The notes: a model not told the origin generated them from the sequence alone. Shown: positions 47,080-57,119, counted from the stretch's first letter. The stretch is 64,000 nucleotides of DNA from Xenophilus aerolatus (GCA_030418545.1 QAIB01000002.1:776908-840907), one strand, 5' to 3'. Numbers and translations are program-made.

Positions 47080-48351
47080 TCAGATCGGGCGGATCGGCGG
47101 GTAGTCGAAACGCAGTTCCAGGTGCTCGGCGCGCGGCTGGTACAGCCGCAGCACCACGTAGAACAGCTCGCCCGGCGGCGCGGGCAGCCAGTTCACGCCG
47201 GGGCCGGGGTCCTGCGCCTGCATCCGGATCACGAGACTGCCATCGGGCTCGGTGCGCAGGCCGGGGGTGCGGTCGCCGATCGAGTAGCGGTCGATCGGGT
47301 TGGCGACGAACAGGCAGTCGCTGCGACGGTACAGGGTGAGCGACCAGAAGGCGTCGACGCGCGGGCCGCCGCCGGGTGCGAAGCGCAGCTCGTAGCGCCT
47401 CGCGCCATGCAGGGGCTGGCCCTCGACGTCGACCTCCGCCGTCGGGTACATCGCTTCGTCCACACCCAGCGCGCCGATGAAGTTGCGCGCGATGCGGGCC
47501 CGCGTGAGCAGGTCGTCGCCCCAGTGCGTGCGCACCATGACCGGGATGGCCCAGCCGCCACCCAGCGCGTGTGGCTGGCCGGCGTTGCGCAGGCGTTCGT
47601 ACACCGCCGGCAAGGCAGCCGCCAGTGCATCGTCGTCGAGCGGCCAGGCGAGCGCCTCGCCCTCGGGCGGCGGGTTGCCGGGCAGCGCGGCGTCCACCGT
47701 CGCGCGGTACAGCTGCGCGGAGGGAATGCGCGTGTCGCGGCCGTCGAGGGCCGTGTCCACGCGCATCGCCGCGTCACGGCCGTCGAGGCGGCGCATGCGC
47801 AGCGCCTGCTGCAGCGCGCGCACGCGCTCGGCATCCGGCCCGTCGTCGTCGACCAGGAAGCGGCCGATCAGCCACACGTCGTGCCCGGGGGCCGCGATGG
47901 TGTGCGTCACGTCGGCCGGCACCTCGCCGCGCCAGCCGGGCCCGTGGACCAGCGTGCACTGCGCGCGGTTGCCGGTGGTGCGCCGGCCGACGTAGGCGAA
48001 GGGGTTGGTCCAGGCGTCCAGCAGCCCGAGCGTCCAGTAGCGATCGCCGACGTCGGGCGACTCGATCAGCACGGGGCCTTCGGAGAGATCGATCCACGCA
48101 TTGCTGTAGACCGTGTCGTTGTTCGGGCTCACGACCTCGCGGTCGTCGGGGCCGAGGCGCCGGTGGGTGTGGGTGAACTGGTTGACCCAGCGCCAGGACG
48201 AGCCCGGCTCGTCGGAGGCGAAGCCGAGCGTGGGATGCCGGCGTGCCGTGGTGGCGGCGCGCATGCGCATCATCTCGAACAGGGGCAGGGTCTGGATCAC
48301 GGCGGCTTCGGCGGCCGTCGTGTCGTGGTCGGGGAGGGTGGCGAGGGTCAT
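47080..48351 (-). CDS. DUF1254/DUF1214 domain protein
   Basis: 423 aa. The N-terminal DUF1254 region (about 15-140) contains NQFTHTHRRLGPDDREVVSPNNDTVYSNAWIDLSEGP and the C-terminal DUF1214 region (about 290-400) has GGGWAIP, YPTAEVD, PRVDAFWSLTLY and YSIGDRTPGL. No signal peptide, unlike many family members. The family's activity is not known. It sits between the CoA-transferase gene (27 bp) and the Bug gene (33 bp). Confidence 0.88.
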   Translation of the reverse strand: MTLATLPDHDTTAAEAAVIQTLPLFEMMRMRAATTARRHPTLGFASDEPGSSWRWVNQFTHTHRRLGPDDREVVSPNNDTVYSNAWIDLSEGPVLIESPDVGDRYWTLGLLDAWTNPFAYVGRRTTGNRAQCTLVHGPGWRGEVPADVTHTIAAPGHDVWLIGRFLVDDDGPDAERVRALQQALRMRRLDGRDAAMRVDTALDGRDTRIPSAQLYRATVDAALPGNPPPEGEALAWPLDDDALAAALPAVYERLRNAGQPHALGGGWAIPVMVRTHWGDDLLTRARIARNFIGALGVDEAMYPTAEVDVEGQPLHGARRYELRFAPGGGPRVDAFWSLTLYRRSDCLFVANPIDRYSIGDRTPGLRTEPDGSLVIRMQAQDPGPGVNWLPAPPGELFYVVLRLYQPRAEHLELRFDYPPIRPI

Positions 48352-48378
48352 CGGGACGGCAGGCGAAAGGCGAAGGCT

Positions 48379-49590
48379 TCAGGCCACGGCACGCTGCTCG
48401 CGCAGCCGGGCGATCTCGTCGGCGGCGACGCCGAGCGCGGCGAGCACGGCGTCGGTGTCGGCGCCGCAGGCCGGTGCCGCCGGCGGGGTGGCACGTGGCG
48501 CGTCGCCGAGGGTGTAGGGCAGGGCCAGCGCCGCATGGCGGGCGCCATCGGCGGCCACGGCGTCGACCAGCATGCCGCTGGCCTGCAGGTCGGGGCTCTG
48601 CAGCACCTGCGCATAGCTGCGCACGGCGCCGACGACGATCTGGTTGCGGCTGAGCAGCGCCACGCATTCCTCGCTGCTCATGGACGACAGGCAGTCGCGC
48701 AGCACGGCACGCAGCTCGGGGCGGTGTCGCACGCGCAGTGCGTTGCTGCGAAAGCGCGGGTCGGCGATCAGGTCCTCGCGTCCGACCACGCGGCAGAAGC
48801 GGGCCCAGTGCTCCTCGGCGTAGGCCGACAGCACGATGTGGCCGTCGCGCGTGGGCAGCACCTCGGCGGCGGGCGCGTTGTTGGGCTGGCCGTCGCCGAT
48901 GCGCGTCGGTTCGGGCGCGCCGCCCAGGTAGTCGCACCAGGTGGTGGCCTGCAGGTGCATCGCCACCTCGAGCAGCGAGGTGCGCAGCGTTTCGCCGCGG
49001 CCGGTGCGGCTGCGGCCGTACAGCGCCGCCAGCACCGCCTGGGCACCCAGGTGGGCGGCGGCCGCGTCGATGATCGGCACGCCCACCTTCTGCGGCAGCC
49101 GGTCCGGCTCGCCGGTGACCGACATCAGGCCGCTCTCGGCCTGTGCCGCGATGTCGTAGCCGGGCCGCTCGCTCGACGGGCCCTGGTGGCCGAAGCCCGA
49201 GATCGACAGGTACACCAGCGCCGGAAAGCGCTCGCGCACCGCTTCCGGCCCGAAACCCAGCGCCTCGACGGCACCGGGCCGCAGGTTCTGGATCAGCACG
49301 TCGCTCTCGCCGATCAGCCGCCAGGCGATCTCGCGGCCGGCTTCGCTCTTGAGGTCGAGCGCGATCGACTGCTTGCCGCGGCTGTAGGCGCGGATCATCG
49401 ATTCGCCGTAGCTGCCGATGTGCCGGGCCTGGTCGCCGGCGAGGGGCTCGACCTTGACGACCCGGGCGCCGAGTTCGGCCAGCACCATCGCCGCGCCGGG
49501 TCCCGCGATGTACTGCCCCAGGTCCAGCACGCGCACCCCCTCGAGGGGCGCGGCGGGCTTCTTCGTTGTCTCGTCGTTCTGAAAGCGCAT
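48379..49590 (-). CDS. CaiB/BaiF-family CoA-transferase
   Basis: 403-aa class III CoA-transferase that moves CoA between carboxylic acids. Seen are GVRVLDLGQYIAGPGAAMVLAELGARVVKVE, ARHIGSYGESMIRAYSRGKQSIALDL, DVLIQNLRPGAVEALGFG, GYDIAAQAESGLMSVTGE and VGVPIIDAAA with the catalytic Asp near 176. First gene of a minus-strand operon running to the esterase, divergent from a LysR regulator. The acyl substrate is unknown; the nearby enoyl-CoA hydratase could act next. Confidence 0.92.
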   Translation of the reverse strand: MRFQNDETTKKPAAPLEGVRVLDLGQYIAGPGAAMVLAELGARVVKVEPLAGDQARHIGSYGESMIRAYSRGKQSIALDLKSEAGREIAWRLIGESDVLIQNLRPGAVEALGFGPEAVRERFPALVYLSISGFGHQGPSSERPGYDIAAQAESGLMSVTGEPDRLPQKVGVPIIDAAAAHLGAQAVLAALYGRSRTGRGETLRTSLLEVAMHLQATTWCDYLGGAPEPTRIGDGQPNNAPAAEVLPTRDGHIVLSAYAEEHWARFCRVVGREDLIADPRFRSNALRVRHRPELRAVLRDCLSSMSSEECVALLSRNQIVVGAVRSYAQVLQSPDLQASGMLVDAVAADGARHAALALPYTLGDAPRATPPAAPACGADTDAVLAALGVAADEIARLREQRAVA

Positions 49591-49631
49591 GACCGGACCA
49601 TAGCCAGTCCGGCGATTCTTGAAAATTCGAT

Positions 49632-49655
49632 AATCGTGAGGGAGTGATCACGATT
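49632..49655. promoter_or_regulatory. Inverted repeat between the CoA-transferase and LysR genes
   Basis: AATCGTGA-N8-TCACGATT, a perfect 8-bp dyad, lies 24 bp before the LysR start and 42 bp before the CoA-transferase start. Its size and place fit a LysR-type recognition site. Confidence 0.6.
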
Positions 49656-49678
49656 GGATATCGACCCAGGAGAGCCCG

Positions 49679-50650
49679 ATGGACGCCACGACCGGCCGCC
49701 TCGTGCGCAAGCTGCGGCTGCGCCACCTCGAACTGCTGGCGGTGCTCGCGGAGGCTGACACCATGCGCAGTGCGTCCGCGCAGCTGCACCTGAGCCAGCC
49801 GGCGATCAGCAAGATGCTCGGCGAGATCGAGGCCTGCTTCGGCGCGCGCCTCTTCGAGCGCAGCCACCAGGGCATCCACCCCAACGCGCTGGGCGCCGGC
49901 GCGGTGTTCCATGCCCGAGCGGTGCTGAACCAGCTCGCCCGTGCCACCGAGGACGTCGGCGCCATGCAGCAGGGCGCGCAAGCCGTGTTGCGCGTGGGCG
50001 CGCCCTCCGTCACGGCCACGGTGCCGGCGGCCATCGCACGGCTGCGCACGCGCATGCCCGGCGCCGCGGTGCAGATCCGCGAAGGGCGCGTGCAGGAGCT
50101 GATCCAGCGCCTGCTGGCCGGCGAGCTCGACTGCGTCTACGGTGCGGTGACGCCCGAACTGCTCACGGCCGACATCACGCCGCTGCTCGAACCGGTCGCG
50201 ATGCTGCAGGACGAACTGTGCGTGCTGGCCTCGGTGCCGCCCAGGGGCGCCGGCAAGCTGGGGAAGCGACTGCGCTGGCGCGACTTGGGCGCGTCGCCGT
50301 GGCTGCTGCCGCCCAAGGACACCCTGGTGCGCCAGGCCTTCATGACGGCCTTCCTGAACGACGGTGCCACGCCACCGGCGCCGGTCATCGAGGCGATCTC
50401 GTCCGTCACCATCGGTGCGCTGATGCGGCAGGACGCGTCGCTGCTGTGCGCGGTGCGGCTGGAGCACGCCATGGACGAGATCGCGCGCGGCGGCGTGCGC
50501 CGGCTCGAGGTCGCACCCAGGGTGCCGCTGCCGTCCTTCGGCCTGTTCTTCCGCCGCGACGGCATGGAGCGACCCCCGGTGCTGCTGGCCTTCGCCGATG
50601 CGGTCAAGGCCGCCGCCGCAGGGATCAGCGTGCCGCGCCGTAGGGCGTGA
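49679..50650 (+). CDS. LysR-family regulator of the CoA-transferase cluster
   Basis: 323 aa. N-terminal [52 protein letters not shown], read here in pieces across residues 13-61, followed by a periplasmic-binding-like effector domain ([24 protein letters not shown]). Divergent from the CoA-transferase operon with a dyad in between, so it is the likely substrate-responsive regulator. The 3' end overlaps the convergent MmcR-like gene by 26 bases. Confidence 0.9.
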   Translation: MDATTGRLVRKLRLRHLELLAVLAEADTMRSASAQLHLSQPAISKMLGEIEACFGARLFERSHQGIHPNALGAGAVFHARAVLNQLARATEDVGAMQQGAQAVLRVGAPSVTATVPAAIARLRTRMPGAAVQIREGRVQELIQRLLAGELDCVYGAVTPELLTADITPLLEPVAMLQDELCVLASVPPRGAGKLGKRLRWRDLGASPWLLPPKDTLVRQAFMTAFLNDGATPPAPVIEAISSVTIGALMRQDASLLCAVRLEHAMDEIARGGVRRLEVAPRVPLPSFGLFFRRDGMERPPVLLAFADAVKAAAAGISVPRRRA

Positions 50651-52037
50651 AGCGGCTCTGGTGCTCGTCGACCTGCAGCGGCCGGCCGACGAAGGGAAAG
50701 GCGCGCTGCGGGCAGTCGGTGCGTTCGCAGACCTTGCAACCCATGCCGATCGGTGTGGCGGCCCCCGGGTCGCCGAGGTCGAGCCCCTTCGCATAGACCA
50801 GCCGCGGCGCGTGCCGGATGTCGCAGCCCAGGCCGATCGAGAACACGCGTTGCGGCGCGCCGTAGCCGGCCGGGCCGCTGGCCACCGTGCGTGCCACCCA
50901 GAGGTAGCAGCGGCCATCGGGCATGCGCGCCAGCTGCGGCAGGATGCGCCCCGGCTGCGCGAAGGCCTCGTACACGTTCCACAGCGGGCAGGTGCCGCCC
51001 GTGCGGCTGAAGTGGAAATGCGTGGCCGACTGGCGCTTGGAGATGTTGCCCGCACGGTCCACCCGCACGAAGAAGAAGGGCACGCCGGGCGCGTCCTCAC
51101 GCTGCAGCGTGCTCAGGCGATGGCAGACCGTCTCGAAGCCGACGCCGAACTGCTCGCCGAGCCGGTCGATGTCGTAGTGCAGGCTTTCGGCCGCCTGCAG
51201 GAAGCGGCCGTAGGGCAGCAACAGGGCGCCGGCGAAGTAGTTGGCCAGGCCGATGCGCGCCAACCGGCGCGAAGGTGCGTCGTCCTGCAGCGGCGGCACC
51301 GCCACCAGCGCATCGATGAGCTCGGCGTGCTCGACGAGCGCCAGCTGCGTCGCGAGCTGGAACACCTGCTGTGCGGGCCCGAGCCGCGCCGACAGCTGCA
51401 GCGTGCGGCGCGCCGGGTCGAAGCGGCGCTTGCCGTCCTGCGCGTCGGAGGTGGTCTCCACCCGCACACGATGTTTGCGGTGCAGGCGGTCGACGAGCCA
51501 GTGGACGAGCAGCGGACCTTCCACCGCCGCTTCGGCGGCCAGGGCTTCGGCCTGTCGATCGACCTCGTCGAAGTGGTTGCGATGCGCGAAGAAGAAGTCG
51601 CGCACCACCTCGAAAGGCATGGCGCGCGGCACGGCGGCCTCGGCCCGGTCGTCGCCCAGGCGCAGCGCCATGGTCTCCAGCTGCTCCTGCAAGGCGAGGT
51701 TGCGGCGGTGCAGTGCGACCAGCGCGCGGCCCAGGGTGGGCATCTGGTGGGCGGCCTCCTGCAGCTCGGGCAGGGCGACCCCCTCGGGGGCGTCGGCCAC
51801 GGCCTCGCGCATGCCCGCGACCAGCCGCGCCTCCTCGTCTTCGGAGAACTGCTGGATGTCGATGCCCAGCGTGCGGTGGATCTTGAGCAGCACCGGCACG
51901 GTGAGCGGCCGCTGGTTCTGCTCCAGCTGGTTGAGGTAGCTCGGCGACAGGCCGAGCGCCTGCGCGAGCGCGATCTGCGTCATGCCGCGTTCGGCGCGCA
52001 GCTTGCGCAGTCGCACGCCCATGAAGGTCTTCTTCAT
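50625..52037 (-). CDS. MmcR/ScfR-like XRE-family regulator of the methylcitrate genes
   Basis: 470 aa. An XRE HTH at 7-61 ([30 protein letters not shown] by parts) is followed by an ImmA/IrrE-like domain and a C-terminal short-chain-fatty-acyl domain with [35 protein letters not shown] and [15 protein letters not shown]. The cysteine pattern could hold an iron-sulfur cluster, as reported for mycobacterial PrpR. Divergent from prpC with TTCGCAA repeats between, so methylcitrate-cycle control is expected. ATG at 52037. Confidence 0.88.
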   Translation of the reverse strand: MKKTFMGVRLRKLRAERGMTQIALAQALGLSPSYLNQLEQNQRPLTVPVLLKIHRTLGIDIQQFSEDEEARLVAGMREAVADAPEGVALPELQEAAHQMPTLGRALVALHRRNLALQEQLETMALRLGDDRAEAAVPRAMPFEVVRDFFFAHRNHFDEVDRQAEALAAEAAVEGPLLVHWLVDRLHRKHRVRVETTSDAQDGKRRFDPARRTLQLSARLGPAQQVFQLATQLALVEHAELIDALVAVPPLQDDAPSRRLARIGLANYFAGALLLPYGRFLQAAESLHYDIDRLGEQFGVGFETVCHRLSTLQREDAPGVPFFFVRVDRAGNISKRQSATHFHFSRTGGTCPLWNVYEAFAQPGRILPQLARMPDGRCYLWVARTVASGPAGYGAPQRVFSIGLGCDIRHAPRLVYAKGLDLGDPGAATPIGMGCKVCERTDCPQRAFPFVGRPLQVDEHQSRFTPYGAAR

Positions 52038-52058
52038 CGGCGCAGCCTCAAGGACAAG

Positions 52059-52149
52059 TTCGCAAGATTCGCAATACGGCAGCTTTTCATTCGCAACGAT
52101 TCGCCGTTTCAGCCATGGGCGGCGACCCGCATTTTGCGTAGATTGCGAA
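52059..52149. promoter_or_regulatory. Three TTCGCAA-type boxes between the regulator and prpC
   Basis: TTCGCAAGATTCGCAA (52059-52074), TTCGCAACGATTCGCC (52090-52105) and TTTGCGTAGATTGCGAA (52133-52149, opposite orientation) share a 9-bp-spaced TTCGCA repeat. The last box ends three bases before the prpC ATG. This fits recognition by the adjacent MmcR/RamB-type protein and autoregulation. Confidence 0.65.
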
Positions 52150-52151
52150 GC

Positions 52152-53309
52152 ATGACAACACCCACCGCAACCGCCGCCTTCAAGCCCAAGAAATCCGTGG
52201 CGCTGTCGGGCGTCATGGCCGGCAGCACCGCGCTGTGCACCGTCGGGCGCAGCGGCAACGACCTGCACTACCGCGGCTACGACATCCTGGACATCGCCGA
52301 GGTCTGCGAGTTCGAGGAGATCGCGCACCTGCTGGTGCACGACAAGCTGCCCACGCGCGCCGAACTGCGCGCGTACAAGGCCCGCCTCGCGGCCATGCGC
52401 GGCCTGCCGGCCAGCGTGAAGGACGCGCTGGAGAGCCTGCCAGCCAGCGCCCACCCGATGGACGTGATGCGCACCGGCGTCTCGGCCCTGGGCTGCGTGC
52501 TGCCGGAGAAGGACGACCACTCCATCGCCGGTGCGCGCGACATCGCCGACCGGCTGATGGCTTCGCTGGGCTCGATGCTGCTGTACTGGTACCACTGGAG
52601 CAGCGCCGGCCGGCGCATCGAGGTCGAGACCGACGACGACTCCATCGGCGGCCACTTCCTGCACCTGCTGCACGGGCGCAAGCCGTCGCAGGCCTGGGTG
52701 GGCGCGATGCACACCTCGCTCAACCTGTATGCCGAGCACGAGTTCAACGCATCGACCTTCACGGCGCGCGTGATCGCCGGCACGGGCAGCGACATGTACT
52801 CGTCCATCGCCGGCGCCATCGGCGCGCTGCGCGGCCCCAAGCACGGGGGCGCCAACGAGGTGGCCTTCGAGATCCAGAAGCGCTACGACAACCCCGACGA
52901 GGCCGAGGCCGACATTCGCCGGCGCATCGAGGCGAAGGAGGTGGTGATCGGCTTCGGCCACCCCGTGTACACGGTGAGCGATCCGCGCAACGTGGTGATC
53001 AAGCGCGTGGCCAGGCGGCTGTCCGAGGAGGCCGGCTCCACCCGCATGTTCGACATTGCCGAGCGGCTGGAATCGGTGATGTGGGACGCCAAGCGGATGT
53101 TCCCCAACCTGGATTGGTTCAGCGCCGTGAGCTACCACCTGATGGGCGTGCCGACAGCGATGTTCACGCCGCTCTTCGTGATCGCGCGCACCAGCGGCTG
53201 GGCCGCCCACGTGATCGAGCAGCGCATGGACAACAAGATCATCCGGCCGAGCGCGAACTACACCGGGCCGGAAGACCTGGCCTTCGTGCCCATCGATGCG
53301 CGGCGTTGA
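52152..53309 (+). CDS. prpC: 2-methylcitrate synthase
   Basis: Condenses propionyl-CoA and oxaloacetate to 2-methylcitrate. The 385-aa citrate-synthase-fold protein has [71 protein letters not shown] and [15 protein letters not shown] with the catalytic histidines. Length and the RGYDI start separate it from the larger GltA. Genes acnD, prpF and a PrpB-like lyase follow. Operators overlap the region just upstream. Confidence 0.96.
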   Translation: MTTPTATAAFKPKKSVALSGVMAGSTALCTVGRSGNDLHYRGYDILDIAEVCEFEEIAHLLVHDKLPTRAELRAYKARLAAMRGLPASVKDALESLPASAHPMDVMRTGVSALGCVLPEKDDHSIAGARDIADRLMASLGSMLLYWYHWSSAGRRIEVETDDDSIGGHFLHLLHGRKPSQAWVGAMHTSLNLYAEHEFNASTFTARVIAGTGSDMYSSIAGAIGALRGPKHGGANEVAFEIQKRYDNPDEAEADIRRRIEAKEVVIGFGHPVYTVSDPRNVVIKRVARRLSEEAGSTRMFDIAERLESVMWDAKRMFPNLDWFSAVSYHLMGVPTAMFTPLFVIARTSGWAAHVIEQRMDNKIIRPSANYTGPEDLAFVPIDARR

Positions 53310-53432
53310 GGCTGCAAGGGCTGCGCAGCAAAGCTGAACGAATGGTCAGGTGCCGCTGGTGGGCATGGCTAGGATGCGCCGCAAGGGCCGCACGCAGAGG
53401 CGGCCTCTCAACCACAACACCGGAGACTTTCC

Positions 53433-54413
53433 ATGCCCCTCGACCGCCGCACCTTTTCCGCCGCCCTGGCCGCCCTCGGGCTGCCGCTGCCGCTCATCGC
53501 CTCGGCGCAGGACGGCTTTCCGAGCAAGCCGATCCGCATCGTGTGCCCCTTCGCGCCCGGCGGCGGCTCGGACTTCATCGCCCGCGTCGGCGCCGACCTG
53601 CTGGGCAAGAACATCGGCCAGTCGGTGATCGTCGACAACCGCCCGGGCGCGGGCGGGACGCTCGGCAGCGACTATGCGCTGCACCAGCCGGCCGACGGCT
53701 ACACGCTGCTGCTGGTGGCGGGCAGCTACACGGTCAACCCGTCGCTCTACAAGCTCAAGTTCGATTCGGCCAAGGACATGACGCCGGTGATCCAGCTGTC
53801 CAGGGGCGCCTACGTGGTGTGCGTGAACCCCGCCAAGGTGCAGGCGAAGAACCTGGCCGAACTGCTCGAGTACGGCCGCAACAACCCGGGCAAGCTCAGT
53901 TTCGCGTCGGCGGGCAACGGCAGCCACCTGCACATCGCCACCGAATACATGCTCGGCATGGCCAAGGTCAAGGCCACGCACATCCCCTACAAGGGCACCG
54001 GCCCGGCCATCACCGACCTGATCGCCGGCAACGTCGACATGCTGGTGGCCGGCACCGAAGGGCTGATGCCGCACGTCAAGGCCGGCAAGCTGCGCGCGCT
54101 GGCAGTGACCACGGCGCAGCGCCAGCCCGCCTACCCGGACATCCCCACGGTGGCCGAGGCCGGCAAGCTGCCCGACTACGAGGTCGTGGCCTGGCACGGG
54201 CTGATCGCGCCGAAGGACCTGCCGGCGGCGGTGCTGGTGAAGATCAACGCCGCGATCAACACCGGGCTGAAGGCGCCCGAACTGGTGGCCAGGCTCGAGC
54301 CCACCGGCGTGTCGCCCGCCGGCGGCACGCCCGACCAGTTCGGCCAGCTGATCCGCGTCGAGATCCCGCGCTACGCCAAGGTCGTGCAGGACAACCACAT
54401 CCAGACCCAGTGA
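53433..54413 (+). CDS. Bug/TctC-family periplasmic binding protein in the methylcitrate operon
   Basis: 326 aa with signal peptide (LAALGLPLPLIASAQ). Family blocks: FPSKPIRIVCPFAPGGGSDFIAR, NRPGAGGTLGSDYALHQPADGYTLL, IPYKGTGPAITDLIAGNVDML and VAGTEGLMPHVKAGKLRALAV. Located between prpC and acnD on the same strand, it may capture a tri- or dicarboxylate related to the methylcitrate cycle, e.g. methylcitrate or propionate precursors. No TctA/TctB permease genes are adjacent. Confidence 0.92.
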   Translation: MPLDRRTFSAALAALGLPLPLIASAQDGFPSKPIRIVCPFAPGGGSDFIARVGADLLGKNIGQSVIVDNRPGAGGTLGSDYALHQPADGYTLLLVAGSYTVNPSLYKLKFDSAKDMTPVIQLSRGAYVVCVNPAKVQAKNLAELLEYGRNNPGKLSFASAGNGSHLHIATEYMLGMAKVKATHIPYKGTGPAITDLIAGNVDMLVAGTEGLMPHVKAGKLRALAVTTAQRQPAYPDIPTVAEAGKLPDYEVVAWHGLIAPKDLPAAVLVKINAAINTGLKAPELVARLEPTGVSPAGGTPDQFGQLIRVEIPRYAKVVQDNHIQTQ

Positions 54414-54444
54414 ACGCCGCTGCCCGCGCTGCGGGCCGCGCCCC

Positions 54445-57087
54445 ATGATGAACCGTTCGTACCGCCAACCGCTGCCAGGCACCGCCCTGGACTACTTCGA
54501 TGCCCGCGCCGCCGTGGAGGCGCTGCAGCCCGGCGCCTGGGCCGGCCTGCCCTACACCGCGCGGGTGCATGCCGAGAACCTGGTGCGCCGCGCCGATCCC
54601 GCGCATCTTCAGGACTACCTGCGCCAGATCGTCGAGCGCCGCCGCGACCTGGACTTTCCCTGGTACCCGGTGCGCGTGGTGTGCCACGACATCCTGGGCC
54701 AGACTGCGCTGGTCGACCTGGCCGGGCTGCGCGACGCGATCGCGAAGGAGGGCGGCGACCCGGCGGCCGTGAACCCGGTCGTGCCGGTGCAGCTCATCGT
54801 CGACCATTCGCTGGCGGTGGAGTGCGGCGGTTTCGACCCCGACGCCTTCGCGAAGAACCGCGCCATCGAGGACCGCCGCAACGAGGACCGCTTCCATTTC
54901 ATCGAGTGGACGAAGAAGGCCTTCGCCAACGTCGACGTGATCCCCGCGGGCAACGGGATCATGCACCAGATCAACCTGGAGAAGATGTCGCCCGTCGTCG
55001 CCGTGGGCGAGGGCGTGGCCTTCCCCGACACCTGCGTGGGGACCGACAGCCACACGCCGCACGTCGATGCCCTGGGCGTCATCGCCGTGGGCGTGGGCGG
55101 GCTGGAGGCCGAGAACGTGATGCTGGGCCGCGCCTCGGGGATGCGCCTGCCCGACATCGTGGGCGTGGAACTCACGGGCCGCCGCCAGCCGGGCATCACC
55201 GCCACCGACATCGTGCTCGCGCTCACCGAGTTCCTGCGCGCGCAGAAGGTGGTCGGCGCGTACGTCGAGTTCTTCGGCGAGGGCGCACGCAGCCTGTCGA
55301 TCGGGGACCGCGCCACCGTCTCGAACATGTGCCCCGAGTACGGCGCCACGGCGGCGCTGTTCTCCATCGACGCACAGACCCTCGACTACCTGAGGCTCAC
55401 CGGCCGCAGCGACGCGCAGGTGCAACTGGTCGAGACCTATGCGAAGGTGGCGGGCTTCTGGGCCGACGACCTGCAGAACGCGCAGTACGAGCGCGTGCTG
55501 CGCTTCGACCTCGGAGGCGTGGTGCGCAACATGGCCGGCCCCTCGAACCCGCATCGCCGCCTGCCGGTCGCTGCGCTGGCCGAGCGCGGCATCGCCGACA
55601 GGGCGAAGCTGGCCGCGGGCCAGGCCGACGAGGCACAAGGCCTGATGCCCGACGGCGCGGTGATCATTGCCGCCATCACCAGCTGCACCAACACCAGCAA
55701 CCCGCGCAACGTGATCGCGGCGGCGCTGCTGGCGCGCAACGCCAACGCGCGCGGCCTCGTGCGCAAGCCCTGGGTCAAGACTTCGCTGGCGCCGGGCTCT
55801 CGGGCGGTGGAGCTGTACCTGCGCGAGGCCGATCTGCTGAGCGAGCTGGAGCAACTGGGCTTCGGCATCGTCGGCTTCGCCTGCACCACCTGCAACGGGA
55901 TGAGCGGCGCGCTCGACCCGGCGATCCAGCAGGAGATCGCCCGGCGCGACCTGTACGCCACGGCCGTGCTCTCGGGCAACCGCAACTTCGACGGGCGCAT
56001 CCATCCGTATGCGAAGCAGGCCTTCCTCGCGTCGCCGCCACTGGTGGTGGCCTATGCGATTGCGGGCACGGTGCGCTTCGACATCGAGCAGGACGTGCTG
56101 GGCATCGATGGCGATGGCCGCGAGGTGCGCCTCAAGGACATCTGGCCGGCCGAAGAGGAGATCGACGCCATCGTCGCGGCCAGCGTCAGGCCTTCGCAGT
56201 TCCGCGCCGTGTACGAGCCGATGTTCGCGATCCGCGCCGACGACGGCGAGGCGGTCGCTGCGCAGTACGACTGGCGGCCCATGTCCACCTACATCCGCCG
56301 GCCGCCGTACTGGGACACCGAGGGCGTGGGCGCGCTGGCCGCCACGCCGCGCACCCTGCGCGGCATGCGCCCGCTGGCGATCCTGCCGGACAACATCACG
56401 ACCGACCACCTCTCGCCGTCCAACGCCATCCTCATGGACTCGGCGGCCGGCGAATACCTGCACCGCATGGGCCTGCCGGAAGAGGACTTCAACTCCTACG
56501 CCACGCACCGCGGCGACCACCTCACGGCCATGCGGGCGACCTTCGCCAACCCGCAGCTCGTGAACGAGATGGCCGTGGTGGACGGCGCCGTGCAGAAGGG
56601 CTCGCTGGCGCGCATCGAGCCCGAGGGCCGCGTGGTGCGCATGTGGGAGGCCATCGAGACCTACCTGGACCGCCGCCAGCCGCTGATCGTCATCGCCGGC
56701 GCCGACTACGGCCAGGGCTCCAGCCGCGACTGGGCGGCCAAGGGCGTGCGCCTGGCGGGCGTGGAGACGGTGGTGGCCGAGGGCTTCGAACGCATCCACC
56801 GTACCAACCTCATCGGCATGGGCGTGCTGCCGCTGGAGTTCAGGCCGGGCACCAATCGCCTCACGCTGCAGCTGGACGGCACCGAGACCTACGATGTGGA
56901 GGGCGCGCGCACGCCGGGCGCCGAACTCGTGCTGGTCGTGCATCGCCGCAGCGGCGAGGTGTTGCGCGTTGCGGTGAACTGCCGGCTCGACACGGCCGAG
57001 GAGGTGTCGGTGTACGAGGCGGGCGGCGTGCTGCAGCGCTTCGCCCAGGACTTTCTCGAATCAAAAAGGGCTGCAGCGCCCGTCTGA
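54445..57087 (+). CDS. acnD: 2-methylcitrate dehydratase, Fe/S type
   Basis: 880-aa aconitase-family enzyme that dehydrates 2-methylcitrate to a methylaconitate isomer, which PrpF then handles. Cluster cysteines are in TSCTNTSNPRN and CTTCNGMSG; other aconitase blocks are DHSLAVECGG, GTDSHTPHVDALG and GADYGQGSSRDWAAKG. The product is distinguished from AcnA by the adjoining prpF. The last codons (SKRAAAPV) come from a dispersed repeat that continues into the prpF start. ATG at 54445. Confidence 0.95.
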   Translation: MMNRSYRQPLPGTALDYFDARAAVEALQPGAWAGLPYTARVHAENLVRRADPAHLQDYLRQIVERRRDLDFPWYPVRVVCHDILGQTALVDLAGLRDAIAKEGGDPAAVNPVVPVQLIVDHSLAVECGGFDPDAFAKNRAIEDRRNEDRFHFIEWTKKAFANVDVIPAGNGIMHQINLEKMSPVVAVGEGVAFPDTCVGTDSHTPHVDALGVIAVGVGGLEAENVMLGRASGMRLPDIVGVELTGRRQPGITATDIVLALTEFLRAQKVVGAYVEFFGEGARSLSIGDRATVSNMCPEYGATAALFSIDAQTLDYLRLTGRSDAQVQLVETYAKVAGFWADDLQNAQYERVLRFDLGGVVRNMAGPSNPHRRLPVAALAERGIADRAKLAAGQADEAQGLMPDGAVIIAAITSCTNTSNPRNVIAAALLARNANARGLVRKPWVKTSLAPGSRAVELYLREADLLSELEQLGFGIVGFACTTCNGMSGALDPAIQQEIARRDLYATAVLSGNRNFDGRIHPYAKQAFLASPPLVVAYAIAGTVRFDIEQDVLGIDGDGREVRLKDIWPAEEEIDAIVAASVRPSQFRAVYEPMFAIRADDGEAVAAQYDWRPMSTYIRRPPYWDTEGVGALAATPRTLRGMRPLAILPDNITTDHLSPSNAILMDSAAGEYLHRMGLPEEDFNSYATHRGDHLTAMRATFANPQLVNEMAVVDGAVQKGSLARIEPEGRVVRMWEAIETYLDRRQPLIVIAGADYGQGSSRDWAAKGVRLAGVETVVAEGFERIHRTNLIGMGVLPLEFRPGTNRLTLQLDGTETYDVEGARTPGAELVLVVHRRSGEVLRVAVNCRLDTAEEVSVYEAGGVLQRFAQDFLESKRAAAPV

Positions 57088-57117
57088 CGAGCGCGAGCAG
57101 CTATGAAATCGATAGCA
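57061..57117 (-). repeat. 57-bp dispersed repeat, copy C
   Basis: The minus strand begins TGCTATCGATTTCATAGCTG and ends GCGCTGCAGCCCTTTTTGA, aligning without gaps to the copies at 10461 and 19022. It supplies the final nine codons and stop of acnD, and ends two bases before the prpF ATG, so it fills the whole gene junction. Confidence 0.8.
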
Positions 57118-57119
57118 AA

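Noticed and set aside
54256..56943. An 895-codon minus-strand frame opposite acnD
   Set aside because: Histidine/valine-rich shadow with no motif; acnD on the other strand has full aconitase signatures.
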